NCBI RefSeq assembly: GCF_041146795.1
Contig: NC_135180.1
Coordinates: 35,324,294-35,388,293 of the forward strand
Origin: Maylandia zebra
Taxonomy: Eukaryota; Chordata; Actinopteri; Cichliformes; Cichlidae
Direction of reading: 5' to 3'
DNA: 64,000 nucleotides
A program made the translations under genes and the position numbers. Within the stretch, counting starts at the first letter, position 1. Each line of letters opens with the position of its first letter. Below, in pieces: positions 1 through 12,447 of the stretch. The notes under the pieces were generated by a model. That model did no database searches and was not told the origin of the DNA. It saw nothing but the letters and a program-made list of their open reading frames with translations.

Positions 1-1122
1 ACATTGACGCTAAACGATTTTGCTCTGCAACGGCTGCGCTTCAGCTTAACCCATCTAATGGCTCTGTCCCACTTGAACCCTGTGTGTGGGTGTTATCTAG
101 AGCGTTATGAAAAGCAGCCTCAGGCCACCAGCCAGCCTGAGAGTCAGGGGTGGAGAGGTGTGTGTGTGTGTATGTGGTTTATGTGCGTAGGTGCATAAAT
201 GTGTGACAGGAGAGGGGAACTGGACATGAGGTAGTGGGGCATGCAGGCGCTCACAAGAGAGAGAATATTTTGGGTTAATTTTCAGGTTAGAAAACAACCT
301 GTGTGAAATGTATGACAGCTAGCTCTGCTGGTCTTTCTGTCTTTTACTTTTAGACTTTATTTCAGACTTTTCATTTTTCTTGAAAAGTCTGAAATAAAGT
401 CTGTTTGCGAACAGCTCATTATAATTTCACCTGTTGACGTCTTTGATTTGAATTGTAAAATCAAACCGGACAAATAATTATTTTTAAATTGTTAGGTTGT
501 TAAATATACTCAAGGATAATTCACCTTTTATCAGCCAGCCAGTTATCAGTGTCCATAGATTTTGTTTAATACTGCAAACTAATGATGGAGCTTGTCTTTA
601 ACCCCAGTTTAAGCCATGAAGAAACCCAGTTACGTAATGATTGATTAAGTGTTTTTAAATGCACTTGGCATGTTAAATCCAACTTAAAGCCATAAGTCTG
701 CTAATAATCTGCACTTGATGTCAAAAAATCCAAATGAAAGATGAAAAATACTTATTTTGCTATCGAGTGTTTTCTGCCACCGATTCATTCGAGCCTTTGT
801 TTGTCACATCACTGCTCGAGGTGGCGTGTTTTTCCAGTGAAGATGGGTCACACTGGTCTATTTGGGGTCTGAAAGTGAAGTGAAAATGCGCAGTTTTGCG
901 ATTGTTGCCTAACACTGGCTCAAACAGCCTACGCTGCAATTATAATGTGAATGTAACTTCTCTGGTTTGATTCTGTTTATGTTGAACGCGCTTCCTTCCA
1001 GATGTTTGGAAAAGCCGTAATCAAATATGTATAAATGGTTTGGTGCTTGTATGGTTCCTGAACAGTTGCACTTGTTCTAATAGTCTAACTTGCAACTTCT
1101 CCACCCTCACCCACCTCTCCAG
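1..1122 (+). other. mark4: mark4 intron (left edge)
   Basis: No exon recognised. It contains a short (GT)n-like patch near 159-190 and the perfect hairpin at 352-402. The open frame running into 1040-1405 is coding only from about 1123. Confidence 0.6.
352..402. repeat. Perfect 22-bp inverted repeat with 7-nt loop
   Basis: Left arm 352-373 (begins AGACTTTATTTCAGAC) is exactly complementary to right arm 381-402; the loop is 374-380. It lies in a mark4 intron. At 51 nt it is shorter than typical animal miRNA precursors, so a replication-generated palindrome or a small foldback is more likely. Confidence 0.9.
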
Positions 1123-4100
1123 TTCCACATCCCACCGCCTCCCCCCTGCCTCCCCCTCTACCCACAGCATTGCAGGTGCCTCTGGGACCTCCTCCTCATC
1201 CTCCACGCCTTCCTCCCGTCTGTCCCGGGGATCCACAGTGAGGAGCACTTTTCACGGAGGGCAGATTAGAGACCGCCGGCCTCCCTCTCACGCTCCTCCA
1301 GCGTCTCCTACGCTGTCCCACGATGCCAGCCCACTGCCCCATGCCAGGACCCGGGGTACGACCAACCTGCTCAGCAAAATCACCTCCAAGCTGACTCGCA
1401 GGTAAGAGGAGAAGCTAGATGTTTGAATGTCAAGTCTTACTGTTTTTGAAAGCTTTAAGTAACAAAGAAACAGGGAGTGGACGGGGCTAACTGGTAGAAA
1501 CACAGTGGCTTGTTAATAAATCTGCACGTATTTTTGTTAAATGTTTAGTAATACTGCTAATCGTTGTGGTAAAGTGACAGTACAGGCCTGTCTGATTATG
1601 AGCTTACAACTAGACAGTGTAGTTCTGCACATGAAGATCATTTCGATAACCTTGCTGCCTGTCACGTCTCCTTAACCAGTACTAACCTACCAGCCTTCCT
1701 TCTCTAATAATTCAGCTTTACAGGCTTCAGAACTTGTCCTCCGGAGTGTCAGACCTGGGTCTAATAGTGTTCAAATATTGTTCGCCAATTTAATTTTCTC
1801 ACATTCAAGATTCTCAGTCTTTTTTTTTTCGCCACATCCACATCTTCATGGAAATATCCACCCACTGCTAACCACAGATTCAAACATCACAGAATACTAA
1901 AGTTACCGTTTACTGCACTAATTCATGTTTAGTTATTTAGATTTGACTGTGGGGGCTGTGTAATGTTCCAAGTGTGTACATCTTACTACACTACAAGACA
2001 AAATATGAATTACTCTGTCCTGAAGAAGTAAAGCTGTCTGCATGTAACAGTAAACCAACAGTAAACACACACATCCACACAATCCTGCGACATCGATGGA
2101 CAGTATATGAAGACCAGTTTAAATTTATAAAAATTCGATTTTATTCAGCATGGTTACCTCCTTTTTTTCAGTTCCTCCCATGAACTGTATTCCTGAGGCA
2201 CCTCCGCCTTACTGCACCTTAGTGGCAATTAAAGCTAAAAAGGTAAATGATAACCTATCTGACCCAGGTCTGCGCGCTAGGTGGACACACTGTATGTCTT
2301 TCACGGTTGTTCTTGGCTGCTTATTGTTGCTTTATCTGTTTGTTTGTTTGATTCTTTAACCACTTTGGCTTTTTCTTGCCAGTCACCTTCCAGTCTTCTA
2401 TCCTTCTTTTCTTGAACTACAGTACCTGATGTTGAATTCTTCACCTCTTCTACCTGTGCTTCTTACTGTCACTCTGTGTTGTCTACCCCTTCACTTGCTT
2501 TTTCTTCCACTCACATCTCTCTTTCAAAAACTTTCAATTTTCCATTTTTTTCCATTCCTCTCATCCTCTCTTCACCTCCTTCTCTTCTTCCTCTCTCCTC
2601 CTAGGGTCACTCTTGACCCTTCTAAACGTCAGAGCTCAAACAAGTCCATGTCGGGCTGCACCCTCCCGCAGGGAACAAAAACAGTTAGTAAGTCTTCCTT
2701 TCCCATGTTTTCTGGCTGCTTCTGTCCATCTGACTGTCTGTCTGCCTGCCAGTGCTCAGTCATCCCCTCTACCCCTCATTCACTGTTGCAGTCTGTTGCA
2801 GGTCAGAGTTTAGTTATATGAAGTTTTATCTGAGGCAAAGCTACTCTAAAGGTAGTAATTAATATAAATAAGTCAACTGTCTCAGTCAAATATTTCCACT
2901 AAAATTTATATTTTAGCTTCATGGTGGTAAAATCAAAATTTTGATTTTTTTTTTTTTTAAGTGAAGAATAGTTGATAAAGGAAATAACATAAGCAGGTCT
3001 TAAAAAAATATTAGATGGCCTTTGAAGTACTATCCAAAGACATGTATGCAAAACGTCCGGCCCCACCAGTGGATTCAAACCCAGAACCAGTTTGCAGGAT
3101 ACGTGTGAGAGAAAATATGAAAAAGCCTAATATGCAGTTGGAATTTGGGTATAAAGCATATTTGTCTTGTATATCTTGGCTGTTAAAATACACAATATGC
3201 TTATAGACTAAACGCGGGGTTCTTGTGAGCATTGAGTGTGCATGTGAAATGCTGCCTTTCTTTATGTTGGTCAGCACTATTTGATCTGCAGCATCGACAT
3301 AACTGCTCAAAAGTTCTTCGATTTATTAAAGACATTTTTATTTTTGTAAAATCTCTTTATTATTTATTATTTTCATTACATCCATCTTCTTATCTGGATC
3401 AAGTCCGATCAAATCTTTTACTTAAATAAATGAGTACTCAAAACATAATAGTGCATAACTTTGGGCTACGTTGTGTTTTCTGGTTATTCATTGTGCATTC
3501 ATACATAAAATGGATAAAAACAGTTGTTGCTGCATTAAAAGGTTTTTTAAAAGTCCCACGCTTAACTTGCTTACCATGCAGAAATTTGTTGTGATACATC
3601 TTCTCCTTTTATGTTACTTGATGTGCTTATTCACCCATGCTCGGTCACTGTTTGTACACACTCGGTTTTATGTTTCCATTAACTGACGTAAAAGGTTATA
3701 AAAATCCAGGATTCAAACTTCCCTTTAGAAAGTTGAAATGCAGTAAGACTAAACTCTGCAGATGTGTGACTTAAAGTTGTGGCCAAGTCCACTGATGAAA
3801 TGTTTGATGGTTGCTTCTTCCAGTAGAGCAGCTTTATCTCAAAACCAGCGTGTTTGTGTTTCTAAAACTCTGATCAGCTGCTGTCTGCTTTAGTGTCTCT
3901 TTGTCACTCCTCCCATCTCCAGTGGCTCAGCTTTAGGCTGTAGCACTCACTACAGGCTGTAAACAGCACAGCACCATTACCTGCTTCTAGCAAAGCACTC
4001 AAAAGCAACAAAAATGTGAATTATTTCTATTTTAAATGTATGTTTAAGTTTTCCTTTTTACTGTAGTATGGCTTTAAATGTTACCATCAGGTAGGATGCT

Positions 4101-7100
4101 AGGTCTTTTAGCTATTACAGCTAGAAATCACTACTCACAAACAAGCGCATGGACAACACGCACACTCTTGTTCATGCAGAGTGTAGAATAAACAACACTA
4201 TGGAGATGTGTGTGTATGTTTGTGCGTTCCCTGGAGTATGAGTTTATTGCAGATCAACTGCACTACTTTGAGTCACAAAATCAACACCATATGTTTGTCC
4301 ATGCTGTTAACAAATCATCAGTCGTGCAGCAGCAGGGCTTTGGATTCTCAGAGAAAGCAGAGAAACCAGGACAGAAAGGAAGGGGAGTGTATTTTATACA
4401 CGAAAGACACAGGGGGTGAAGGAAGAAGAGCTGAGATGAAGACAGGCAGGTTCTATCCCTCTGAAAAGTGTGACATATGGTGCGTTCCTGAATGGGTTTT
4501 AGCAGCAACGTATGTCAAAAATATCACTTTTATCCACTTCTAGATAACTGTCTTGATTTTTTTCTTCACATCTAATGTTATAAAATATTATTTCAAGTGT
4601 TTAAAAAGATATTTTTGACATCAGTCCACAGCTAAGGATTCTTTCTAGAGCAAACAAACTGAGGAAAGGTCTGAAGGGTTTTTCAGGTTGGTATTAGGAG
4701 ACTAGAAGGCTGTGCACAGGATGCACAGGACGTTTTAATTTAGACTAAGGCAATGTGGAGGTTGCTGTAATGGTATACAAGGTGGCAGAAAGCTAATGGA
4801 TCATGCTGTAACTGTTGACAATTAATGCGATACAACAAATATGTTGAACCGTGACTGTAAATGTACCCAGCGTGCGTCTTAGCGCTCCGCAGGAGAAGAG
4901 GCTTGTAAGAAGCATCTGGGCCTGCTACAGTCATCCTAACCGACTGACCCAGCATCACTGCCGTTTTAAACCAGGATTAGTTATATAACCACAGTTTATC
5001 TGTGTCTTAAACTGGGATTGCGCGCAGCTCTCCCTCACGATACCAGCAGATTGTTCTGTTACACTGCCGCAAATTGTCTGTCTGTCTCTCGTCCCAGTTT
5101 CGGTCTTTTTTTCCTCTCCCTTTTTGCGTCCTTGTCCTCTTCTTTTTGTTCTGCTTCTCTCTCCCCCACACAATCTGTTTTTTTGCAGTTTACATACTTT
5201 AGCGTTTGCACACAGTCACTGACTCACAGCAGAGTCTGGTCAGTCTGCCACTCCACACTCTTTGCTCACAAAACACTTGAATTCCTTCATGAGGATGCGA
5301 TGCTCCTTGTTTTGGAGGAGCAGGAGTGTTATTCTCGTTCTTTACACAGACAAGATGTCAAGGTCATAATCTTTATAGAGCACCTCAAACTCAATTATAA
5401 TGGTCAAGTTTAGTGTTCTTAAACCTAAAGAATTCCCCTCGAGATATTTGCTCAATAATTACTTGGATAACTTTTTCCCGTAAAGGTGTATCCCAGTGGT
5501 TATTCCTGGGGATTAGGACAGATCGCTCTCTACTTTTTATTTTGTGTGACGCAGTCAAAACATTGAGCTACGCAATCTAAACATTTGTTTAGCCCTGATT
5601 AAAACCTCTGCACCACAACAGCTCCTTAGTCAGAGCAACGGTCATCTTAGTTCATATTAGGTTTCATTTTTCAAACTTAATCTGTCAGTGAAAACTCACT
5701 GCTGGCTCCTTCAAAGTCACCCCCATTTCCAGGAATAGAGATCAGGTTGCCATGCTGGCGGGAAGGAAGCCATCAGTCAAGTGCGTGAATAGCAACAGTG
5801 GCCCCCGGTGGACACAGATGGGATCTGTATTAACCAGCCCGTCTGTGTGAGTGTAATCGTAGCAAATCATGTGGTCCTGGAGACGGCACAAACTACAGGA
5901 GAGAGCAGACAGAAAATCAATGACATGCAGCTATTAAAGAGGGTGGAGGAGAAGAAGAAGTGCTCAGTGCATCATGGGAACTAACTAACTATAAGCTTCA
6001 TCAAAGAGGAAAGTTTGAATCCTAATCTTAAAATTAGAAAGGGCTTGGTCTCCTGAATCTGAACTACAGATGAAGGCTCTATGTCATAGTGTCCTATATC
6101 TACTAACCGGAAGACCGGTGGTTCAATCACTGGCTCCTCTAGTCTGAATGTCCTCAGCGAGACGCCGAACCACAAATTGCTGCTGATGCATCCATCAGCG
6201 TGAGAGTGTGGGTATCATATAAAAAAAGAGCGTTCACAGAATAGAGCACTGTCTGAATGTGTGGTCTGCATGAGTGTGCGTGAATGGATGCATACGACCG
6301 CTCGCAGTGCAGTAGGAGTAGAAAATGGCAGTCTATTTGTCCAGTATAAGCTAAAACAAAAGTCGTGAAATGCAGTCGTAAAGCCTGTGAAAAAGCTGTC
6401 AGTACAAATGTATCTCATGAGTACCCTGCTGGCATCTTGCAACTCACTAATTTGTGCTTCTACCAGCAGTAAAGTCTGCGTTTGCGTGAGTCGTGTAACA
6501 CAAACTATGTGTTGAGACCTGGTCTGCTGCCATAAATTCACCCCCTCGGCATTTGTTCATCCTTCTCACTCGTTTTGTCGATTTTTGTGGTTTCACATCC
6601 ATCCAGTGTTTCAGTGCAGTGAGTGCAGGTCGGTGATCCATCTGTGATTTGAAGATCATGTTCTGTGTCGTGTTTAGTGGATTGGTCCATTAGCTGTGCT
6701 GCTGATTGACAGGAAATGGGGGTGGGGGGTGTAGAAGGGGAGGGGTTGTGTGAGAAAGCGGTTGGCCGATTGATTTCTAACAGATAAATTTTTTTTTTTC
6801 TTCTTGAGGGTCACAGACGAACCTGAGAGAATCAGCAGATCTCCGGTCACAAGGTGAGTAAACATGTTTTAACCAGTACAGGAAATAAAGTTCCAACAGA
6901 GGCTATTTTTCACACGGAAACATGTCGAAGCACGCTGGAGGCAGAAAGACACATCGTGCACACTCACTGAATTCAGGGTTCAGTTAGCAGAGCCATGTTT
7001 TCACCAATCACAGGTTCACATGTGATGCAGGTTTGCAGCAGTAACCCTCGATACCCTACAAAGTGTTTTTTTTCCCCTTATGCAGCCGAAACAGGTCATG

Positions 7101-8848
7101 AATAATGAAACGCATCAGGCTATTTATAAGAAAGCTCAGCAGTGTGAGTGCCTCTGTCACATTTGTCGCCAAAGGTCAACGCTTGTGAACTGTTACAGAT
7201 AAAAGGTGCTTCGCTGCATTTGTTAAGGCTTTAGTTACCAATTATTTTTCAAATTCAAATTATTAATTAAGGAAATTATCCCATCCATGTAGTGTAGATT
7301 AAGGAGAGAATCTTAGGCTTTACTGTTAGGTATAGATTAAGTTACTCAGCACTATAAAGAATAATTGAAATTTGGTTTGTTTTTTTCAGTGTATTGTATA
7401 ATGACCTGCTCTATTCCCTCTCTACAGTCTCTATAATGTGCTATAGCACATCTAGATCATCTTAAAGTCTTTGTCAAGTTTAAAGGCAAATACAAAACTT
7501 GATACATCATGTAAAGTCTCTTCCTTGCAAGCATCTTAAATAAAAAATAAAAAGACGTATGTAAACCTCTGTATCAGAAATGTGACCTGCTATAAATGGC
7601 TGTTACTGCTGTCTATTCTTTTCTTTTATTTGTTACTGAGAGGCTACAGAGATGAAATCACACTCATGCTGTTTCATATTATTTATATGAGACATACTTT
7701 AACAGAAATCATGGCCAGCATACAGCACACAGAGATATTTTTCACCTCTGGATGAAATTCAAAAATATTTTTGTCAGTAATCAAAAGCCACATGAGACCA
7801 CTGAATCATAGCTCAGAGGTCGCATTCATTTCTTGTACTGTAATCTCTGTAAACTGAGTCTCGGTCTCTCTTTATTTTACTCAAACTGGTGTGCGCTCCC
7901 TCTCAGCCTCAGCTGCTCCAGCCCAGTCTCAGGTTAAAAACAGCAGGTAAACCAGCTGCACCAGGCTAACATTAGCAAACGGACTGTGGTGGTAGATGCT
8001 GAGTGTGTCTCCCTGTGGTAGATAATAGAACTATAATGCTGGACTAATAGAAAATGCATTAAATTATATTTTTTACCAGCAGGTTTTATGCTGTTTGTTG
8101 TCACTTGTTGCTCCAGAACAAGAAGTCCATTACAGACGATAATTATTGATTACACTGAACACTGACCACTTTCATGTTACTCATTATAAAACATTTTTAA
8201 AGAAGAAATGTTTATTTTCATATCTTATTTGAACAGCAATTATGTGTTAGTGTAGAAAATAGACTTTGACTCATCTGTGTCCTAGGAACAGAATCAAAAT
8301 CCAGTGATGTGTGTGATATTAATTGTCTTTCTTCTCCTCCCCTCCCCCTAACCACTCATATTCTCACACAACCACACATTCAATCACTTGTCTTCACACT
8401 TTACCATTCATCATCCTACATTTAAATCTCTTCTTCTGCCTTTGCTCTTCTCTTAAAAACTTTCCATCTATCTCCTCCATTTGCATCACCCCTCCCTTTT
8501 CTTAACCTTTTCAGTCGCCATCTATCTGGGCATCAGAAAGCGGCCGAGCCCCGGACCCCCCGATGCGGCTGGGATGTGAGGGTACGGAGCCCCCGCGACC
8601 CGGCCGAGGTGGTGCTAGCGCTGCGTGAGGCGGCACAGGGCTGCGGCTGCCAGGTCCACCTGGCCGGGCCTTTCCTCCTGTCCTGCACCCACGGAGCAGC
8701 CGGGGCCCGCGTGGCCTTCGAGGCCGAGGTCTGCCAGCTGCCCAGCGGGCTGGGCCAGAGCAGCGGTGTAAAGTTCAAGCGCCTCTGGGGGGCACCGTTA
8801 GCCTTTAGAGACATTGCCACCAAAGTGTCCAAGGAGCTGGAGCTCTGA
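1123..8848 (+). CDS. mark4: MAP/microtubule affinity-regulating kinase 4, 3' part (long, KA1-containing isoform)
   Basis: Partial gene: kinase and UBA exons lie left of the window. MARK kinases phosphorylate tau/MAPs on microtubules. Exons seen for the long form: 1123-1401 (spacer, with [13 protein letters not shown] and [15 protein letters not shown]), 6809-6853 ([14 protein letters not shown]) and 8515-8848, stop TGA 8846-8848. Junctions are all AG/GT and share the same split-Arg/Ser phase. The last exon encodes the KA1 domain, which binds acidic lipids and autoinhibits the kinase; it contains [29 protein letters not shown] and ends KELEL, as in the family. The exon 1 start at 1123 was chosen because [14 protein letters not shown] aligns with the MARK2 spacer; 1168 is an alternative acceptor. 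Divergence from MARK1/2/3, the short-isoform exon, and position beside ckm identify MARK4. Confidence 0.93.
2420..2604 (+). promoter_or_regulatory. mark4: Long polypyrimidine tract before the mark4 cassette exon
   Basis: About 150-180 nt upstream of the 83-nt exon are almost wholly C/T, with many TCTT/CTTCT motifs (for example around 2575-2604). The downstream flank 2693-2755 is also pyrimidine-rich. Such tracts are the usual binding ground of PTB-type splicing repressors. Composition is seen directly; regulation is inferred. Confidence 0.45.
2605..8579 (+). CDS. mark4: mark4 short-isoform tail (cassette exon and frame-shifted last exons)
   Basis: Alternative reading of the same gene. Cassette exon 2605-2687 (acceptor CTAG, donor GTAAGT) continues the Arg codon split at 1401 and encodes [17 protein letters not shown] onward to TKTV. 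At 83 nt it shifts the frame, so exon 6809-6853 is read as [15 protein letters not shown]. The final exon then reads [10 protein letters not shown] and stops at TGA 8577-8579, replacing the KA1 domain. The human MARK4 short isoform, recalled from knowledge, has a nearly identical tail. The stop lies in the last exon, so the transcript should escape nonsense-mediated decay. Translation and junctions are seen directly; use of this isoform in fish is inferred. Confidence 0.82.
2688..6808 (+). other. mark4: mark4 intron, about 4.1 kb
   Basis: No coding similarity recognised. An A/T-rich run near 2940-2960 and a SINE-like patch near 6093-6235 are the only structures noted. Confidence 0.5.
6093..6235. 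repeat. SINE-like patch with tRNA B-box-like motif
   Basis: Contains GGTGGTTCAATCACTGGCTC near 6117-6136, close to the RNA polymerase III B box, then text (CTGAATGTCCTCAGCGAGAC) resembling a common teleost interspersed repeat. Identification is by recollection; boundaries are approximate. Confidence 0.4.
6854..8514 (+). other. mark4: mark4 last intron
   Basis: AT-rich intron without recognised exons. Its final 190 nt (from about 8322) are pyrimidine-rich up to the TTTTCAG acceptor at 8508-8514. Confidence 0.55.
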
Positions 8849-11800
8849 GGGCAACCGGGGGTGGGGCAGATTGACAACGCACAGGACAGGTTAATGAATG
8901 ATGAGGGATGCAGAGGAGAAGGGTCACAAGCCCTCTTCTCTTCATCCCTGGGCTCCACCTCAGCTGGCGTGGCTAATGATGCCTCGCCTCCGCCAAAGAC
9001 CCTCTTCTTCTGATGCCACCAGTCACAGGCAGACAAATGGATACACAGATGTGGATAGCCCACCGCTGCAGGCTTATGATGACCCTTGACCTTGGAGCTG
9101 TCAGTGACCTACAATCCCTGCTTAACACCACCACTATAAAAAAATGAGCCCATAGAGTCAGACTGTTTTTGTTTTCATGATTTCATATTTGATGATGATG
9201 ATGGGGATGGTGCGAATGATGGAGCTGAATAAGTTGTTGTTGTTGACATTGTTATTCCTTTTGTATCATATTTGTTGTCATTCCTTTTTAAAGAGCTGCT
9301 ATTTAAAGAAATGTTTTCATTTTTGTGTATTAAGTTTATTTTCTTTCTTTAGTGCTTTTAAAACGGGCAGACATTTGGCAAACGTCACATATTTAAGTGA
9401 GGGCGTAGTGTGACCTCCGGCCTCTAGAGGGAGACATGCAGAAATGCAAAGACAAGCGTTGCAGAATTTCTGCCCATCCATGAACAAAAGTGGTGTTTCT
9501 GCTCATTTGGGAGTCTGACGTGTTTGTATCATTTCAGGTAAACTGCTTCTCTGCCTGCTGGGCTCATAGCTGGCAGGTGAAGTGCTTACAGACAAGCAAA
9601 GCTGCCTAATAATACAGGACCAACCTGATTATTTAAGCGTTCGCTCTGATCCTTAAAAACAAATACAACTTCACCAAATGTTTGTCCTTTAAAGTGCTAA
9701 GTTTAATGTGTTCCTTGCAATAGAAGAAATTAATTTTAATACCTAACAGGAAGTTCCTGTATCCATGTTGGTTTCATCAGTTTTATGTTGTATTTTTCTT
9801 AAAAAGACAAACAAAAACAACAAGCCAATCGGAGTGCATTATTGTGACACAGACACACAAGTTAAACAACCAGTGTGTAGGATTTTGTAGCATCTAAGAG
9901 TGAGGTTGGGGAAAACATCCTTACAACCACATGTTAGGCTCTCTCTTAAGCCGGTCTTTGGGTTTCTTAGTCTGACCCAGTTGACGGTTCGATGCTCTGG
10001 ATGCAGGACAAGCTCTCACTGTGTAGATACAAATGGCTAAAGTTAAGCTAAAAATGTGCAATGCGTAGTTACATGTGCTTATACACTAATGTAAACATAA
10101 CTATGAATGCCATATACATTTCTGCTAATGGAGCTTCGGGACTCCTACGCACTGGTCCTGATGAAAGTAGTTCCAGTAAATAAAGAGTAAAATGCATTTA
10201 ATGAAAATACATTTTTGCCCATCAAAATTTTAAAAAGGAATACTTCTTTAAAAAAATGGCAACTAAAAAAATCCACTTCCTGTTTTACCAGGCTAATCCA
10301 AACACGATTTAACCTCCTGCTTCTGACAGTCTCCTGGATCACTCATGACCTGCTCAGGGTTTTGTTTTAGCCACATGCCACACGAAGTCTTATCAGTTCA
10401 CCCTGGAATCGCTGTTTTCCCTTCACCTAACCATAAAGGCTTGAGCTGGCAGATGCTGAGAGGTTAAAAACTTGGTCCATTTTCCAAAAGTGATGACTCA
10501 TATTTTTAATAAAAACATTCATAAAAGGAAGAAAGAGACCTTTAGGTTTTTTTCGTCATAATTTTATCCCCAAACATACTGTAGTGTAGGAGCTGATGCT
10601 TCACTGGGTAGTTAACAGTACGAAACAGTATCCCAGCTTTTTGCTTCACTTGAGTGTAGTGCAATGCAGACACAAAGCCAAGAATCAAGACTTGAATAAG
10701 CACCGATTACGATTAACAGGGCTCCTTGTTTGTTTTATTATTTTTTTTTATTGCTGTAACCTTTTTGAATTTTGTTGAGCACTTTCTTTTCTATTTTTAA
10801 AAACTTTTTCCCCTTTTTTCTTTTTAACATCCCATTTTTTTCTTTCACCCATTTAAAGCCCACTACAAAGAATACTAAGAATCATCCTGAATGTCTTTCT
10901 TTGCTTATATGGCTGCTTGACTTTACATGGTAAAACCAGCTGTGACGTCTTCAGGTTTCCAGGTAGATGTGCCACTTGGTTACAGTGACGTTACTGTAAC
11001 CAAATTAGAGGGAACCGATGTACAGGTACGTTTAAAAAGTACCAAATTTCTGATGAACTCTCAACTCAAATGAAAATCTGTCTTACATCAGTCTTTTTTT
11101 TTTTGTGCTTTATTACACTGATTTCTTCTTTGAAACCTCTTTACCAAACTGTAGACTTTATCCTCTGTTTACCAATCAGACTGCAGCACTGCTGGAAGGT
11201 GTATGACTGTTGACCAACCAGACTTAAGTATTGCTGTAAGAGGTTTTTGACTGTTAACCAATCGAACTCCTGCTTTATCAAAGCTTGTGGCGTGCGCGTT
11301 GATGAGGCAGTAGTTTAAAGGGGGAATGTGACCTTGAATGACCTTTAAGAATTCATTTTTCTTTTATAAAAACAACACTTTGCTGCTCATTAAAGATCAT
11401 AGTTACCAAAATTATACCAACAGAGACTCCGCTTAGCGCTACGGTGATCACACATTGGTGCACGGACACTGATAACTCCAAAATCAAAAGGTTGTTGTAC
11501 GTCTATTGTAACTCTATAAAGCTACGCAACTATAACTTGTCCTTTTCAAGTATGCAGCATCTGACAAAACACTGGGAATGGAAATGTTGGATGTTAGAGC
11601 AGATTTGTGATCTTTCACTACAGCAATTTATCTGTTTCATGGGAGATTTCAGCCGCGGCAGGTCTCCACCGCTGTCTGATAATGTGAAGCTGTGATTTAG
11701 GGCTAGTTTTTCAGATTTCTTTCTTTTTTGTTTGTTTTATTTTTTTATTTCGTGTATAACGGAGCCTCGCCCCGTGGGGCTGTTCTCTAGATACGGTTAG

Positions 11801-12447
11801 GGCCGCGCTTTAAGGCTACAGTTCTGTTGTGTAGTGTGTTTAAAGCCGTCGCTGTTATCAGTAAAACTTAACTTATGGGCTGAAATTACAGAAATGATCG
11901 ACCTGCAATCCTGCATGTCTCCTTGGAAATAATGTGTCACACAAAAATAAAGACTTTCAACCTAGTTCTTATTTTATGTCTGTTTTGTGATTGCTGCCAG
12001 TGAAATTAATGTTCTCTTCTCAGGAGATCTCATAAAGAAAAGATGACATAACCAGGAAGCTTGATTGTCACATGGGGCATCATTTAATAGTCCATTATAT
12101 TGTACAACCAAAAAAAATTCCTTTGGTGTGCGTGTACATAGCCATGGTCAGACTATGTATGGATTGATCCCAGGATGTTACCGAGATGATGAGAAGAGAG
12201 ATGGTTAGAGTTAGAAGAAACCAAAGACAGTAGAGGAGAGGATGAGAGGAGTAATGATGGCAGAAATAAGTAAGAAAGGAAGGAGGATAAAGAGAAGTGG
12301 AGTGTCTGTTGACGGAAAGAAGAAAGCAGAAAGTAGCCAGTTGGCCGAAACCAGTAAAATAACTTAAGGCTACCGCTTCATTTTTTTATAAAATAAAAAA
12401 ACAAAACAAACTCCGACAGTCATTCGATCGTGGGATGTCTGTCCACT
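8849..12447 (+). other. mark4 3' UTR and mark4-ckm intergenic/3' region
   Basis: Follows the KA1-frame stop and runs to the ckm stop on the opposite strand, so the two genes converge. No coding region recognised. AATAAA motifs on the + strand occur near 10182 and 11946 and either could end mark4. An interspersed-repeat-like patch starts near 9866. The ckm 3' UTR occupies the right end, but no canonical AATAAA was found for it. Confidence 0.45.
9866..9990. repeat. Interspersed repeat fragment
   Basis: CAGTGTGTAGGATTTTGTAG followed by CATCTAAGAGTGAGGTTG resembles the end of a widespread teleost repeat. A second, inverted copy may be the patch near 32930-33148. Boundaries are not defined. Confidence 0.35.

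Noticed and set aside
352-402. miRNA precursor
   Set aside because: Total length 51 nt with a perfect stem; too short and too perfect for a normal animal pre-miRNA.
1040-1122. Upstream start of the open frame before the first mark4 exon
   Set aside because: It lies before the acceptor at 1121-1122; protein similarity begins only at SHRLPPASP.
2605-2683. Alternative donor GTTAGT for the mark4 cassette exon
   Set aside because: A 79-nt exon here would put the next exon in a frame that stops at once; the GTAAGT donor at 2688 gives the conserved tail.
8533-9063. 176-codon open frame on the minus strand
   Set aside because: Antisense shadow of the GC-rich last mark4 exon; the plus strand encodes the KA1 domain there.
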